Shown: in pieces, positions 63,013-64,000 of the stretch
Layout of the letters: the number at the start of each line of letters is the position of its first letter
Numbering within the stretch: the first letter of the stretch is position 1
Source: Bin34 sp965219935
Lineage (GTDB): Bacteria; Chloroflexota; Anaerolineae; Caldilineales; Caldilineaceae
Direction: 5' to 3'
Assembly (NCBI GenBank): GCA_965219935.1
Contig: CBDCOU010000003.1
Coordinates: 4,030,001-4,094,000, forward strand
DNA: 64,000 bases
Position numbers and translations under genes: made by a program
The notes under the pieces: generated by a model
What the model saw: only the letters and a program-made list of their open reading frames with translations
The model's database searches: none
Told to the model about the DNA's origin: nothing

Positions 63013-64000
63013 CGATGGCTGGGAAGGTTGTGCGCAGCCTTCACAGCCAGAGATGGAACCGGGGACAAGCACGACCGCCTGGCACGGATCACCGTTCCTG
63101 TGCGGCAAGGTGCGGACGGATACCTGGCAAAGGTACAGCGGGGTGTCCAAGGCCCCCAGGCCCCCTGTGACATCCGCGATGCCTGGATGGCCGGGGGCTG
63201 TGCCTGGCACGGCCTCCCGGCGCGTCCGGGCAAGGCTGTGCTGTCCGACGCCCTGGGGGATGGTGCCGCGGCGCGGGAGGTGGCCGAGGTGCCGGTCAAG
63301 CGCGCCGTGTGGGGTACCGCATCCGGGGGCAACAGCACCGAACGCGCGCGGCGCTACTCGCTGCTCAAGCCAAACCGCTGGACCGAGGATCCGTTTCTGC
63401 ACCGGCGGATGCGGAAACAGTGGCAGGGCGGACGGTCCCATGGGACCAACCGGATTGTGGCCGACTCAGGTTCCTGCACCACCAAGGTTTGGCATGGACG
63501 GGCCTGGGTCTGCCTGCAGGACCTGGCGCGCAGCCAACGCATCATCATTCCGCTCAAGGGCACACACCTGCCTTCCGGTACCTTGCGCATCATCCTGCAG
63601 GACAGCGGCCGGGTGGCGTTCCCCTATGCCGTGGACGAAGGCACGGCCTGTAGCACCCAACCCTGCGGTCCGGAGACCCTCGGCGTGGACAAGGGCTCCA
63701 CCGAAGCCTACACGGACAGCGACAGTGAACGCCACAGCGAGGGTCCGGGCGACCTGCTGTCCGCGGAGAGCGACCAGGTCAAGGCCAAGGGCAGGAAGCG
63801 CAACCAACTGCGCGCCCTCGAAGCCAAGCACCGTGAGGCAGGGGCTTGGCTTCGAGGCCGTCAACATTCGCAACAACTCAAGTTCCAGAATAAAAGCAGA
63901 TCAACAGGGAGCCGGGCTGCCTCCCCGCCCGTGGGTTTCCCGGGATCAGTGGGCCGTGATTGTCGGCATCTGTCTTGCACACAGACACAGGTGCCGGAGA
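63013..64000 (+). CDS. tnpB: TnpB-like RNA-guided nuclease/transposon protein, cut by the window edge
   Basis: A plus-strand frame is open from 63013 to the end of the window (329 codons, no stop). It contains LLKPNRWTEDPFLHRRMRKQ, RSQRIIIPLKGTHLPSGTLR, IILQDSGRVAFPYAVDEGTA, then LGVDKGSTEAYTDSDSERHS, LLSAESDQVKAKGRKRNQLR and ALEAKHREAG. The LGVDKGxTEAxTDSDG/LLSAESD phrase is the RuvC-I region of a TnpB-like family; the catalytic Asp codon is at 63688-63690. The other RuvC acids and the zinc ribbon would lie beyond 64000. No good start codon is seen near 63013, and the last 30 codons look less natural, so the true start and an indel remain open. Confidence 0.7.

Overview
The window is GC-rich DNA (by eye somewhat above 60 %) from a bacterium that makes lipobox lipoproteins and often uses GTG and TTG starts. 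RCC1-repeat, LRR and SH3b lipoproteins with Pro/Thr-rich linkers resemble proteins common in uncultured Chloroflexota. That placement is an inference from protein style only: no rRNA, tRNA or ribosomal-protein gene is present.

The window is almost entirely accessory DNA, in three interleaved layers. (1) Surface lipoproteins and secreted proteins: an LRR lipoprotein (324-3857), an SH3b-LysM-RCC1 lipoprotein (29463-31040), an RCC1 lipoprotein (39597-41360), a triple-SH3b lipoprotein (43887-45551) and two signal-peptide proteins with strong terminators (52586-53899 and 59914-61350). (2) Defence and stress genes: Phd/VapC toxin-antitoxin pair (4909-5561), a possible Panacea-like/DUF2335 pair (5790-7057), a 1009-codon-scale nuclease-like protein split by an IS4 element (7720-12267), a DUF2971 gene, a fused MNT-HEPN protein, an Nmad2 gene, McrBC (25620-28381), a 1345-residue HTH-nuclease-STAND NTPase (33340-37377), a membrane protein plus ImmA-type peptidase, Fic, a RelE/HigB-type pair and a remnant of an N6-methylase. 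A ParA/ribbon-helix-helix cassette with an AT-rich repeat site upstream (42723-43740) hints at plasmid or integrative-element ancestry. (3) Insertion sequences, mostly broken: IS4 (two groups), IS5 (two groups), IS630 (at least three groups, one in three copies), IS701, IS1182, ISAs1, a resolvase scrap and a TnpB-like ORF running off the right edge.

Layout: 1-4 kb LRR gene; 4-13.8 kb toxin-antitoxin and IS-split nuclease-like gene; 13.9-25.6 kb small membrane proteins, DUF2971, MNT-HEPN and IS701/IS630 units; 25.6-29.3 kb McrBC and a zinc-ribbon membrane protein; 29.4-45.6 kb lipoproteins, STAND, ImmA, Fic and ParA; 46-50.4 kb gene scraps between IS630 copies; 50.4-61.4 kb two secreted proteins flanking an IS graveyard; 61.4-64 kb gene-poor DNA, then TnpB.

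A striking number of recognisable genes carry a single-base frameshift (ParA, Fic, HigB, DUF2335, IS701, zinc-ribbon protein and others), several at homopolymers. Either the region is decaying or the assembly has residual indel errors; calls marked as frameshifted should be read with that in mind. No tRNA, rRNA or CRISPR array was seen.
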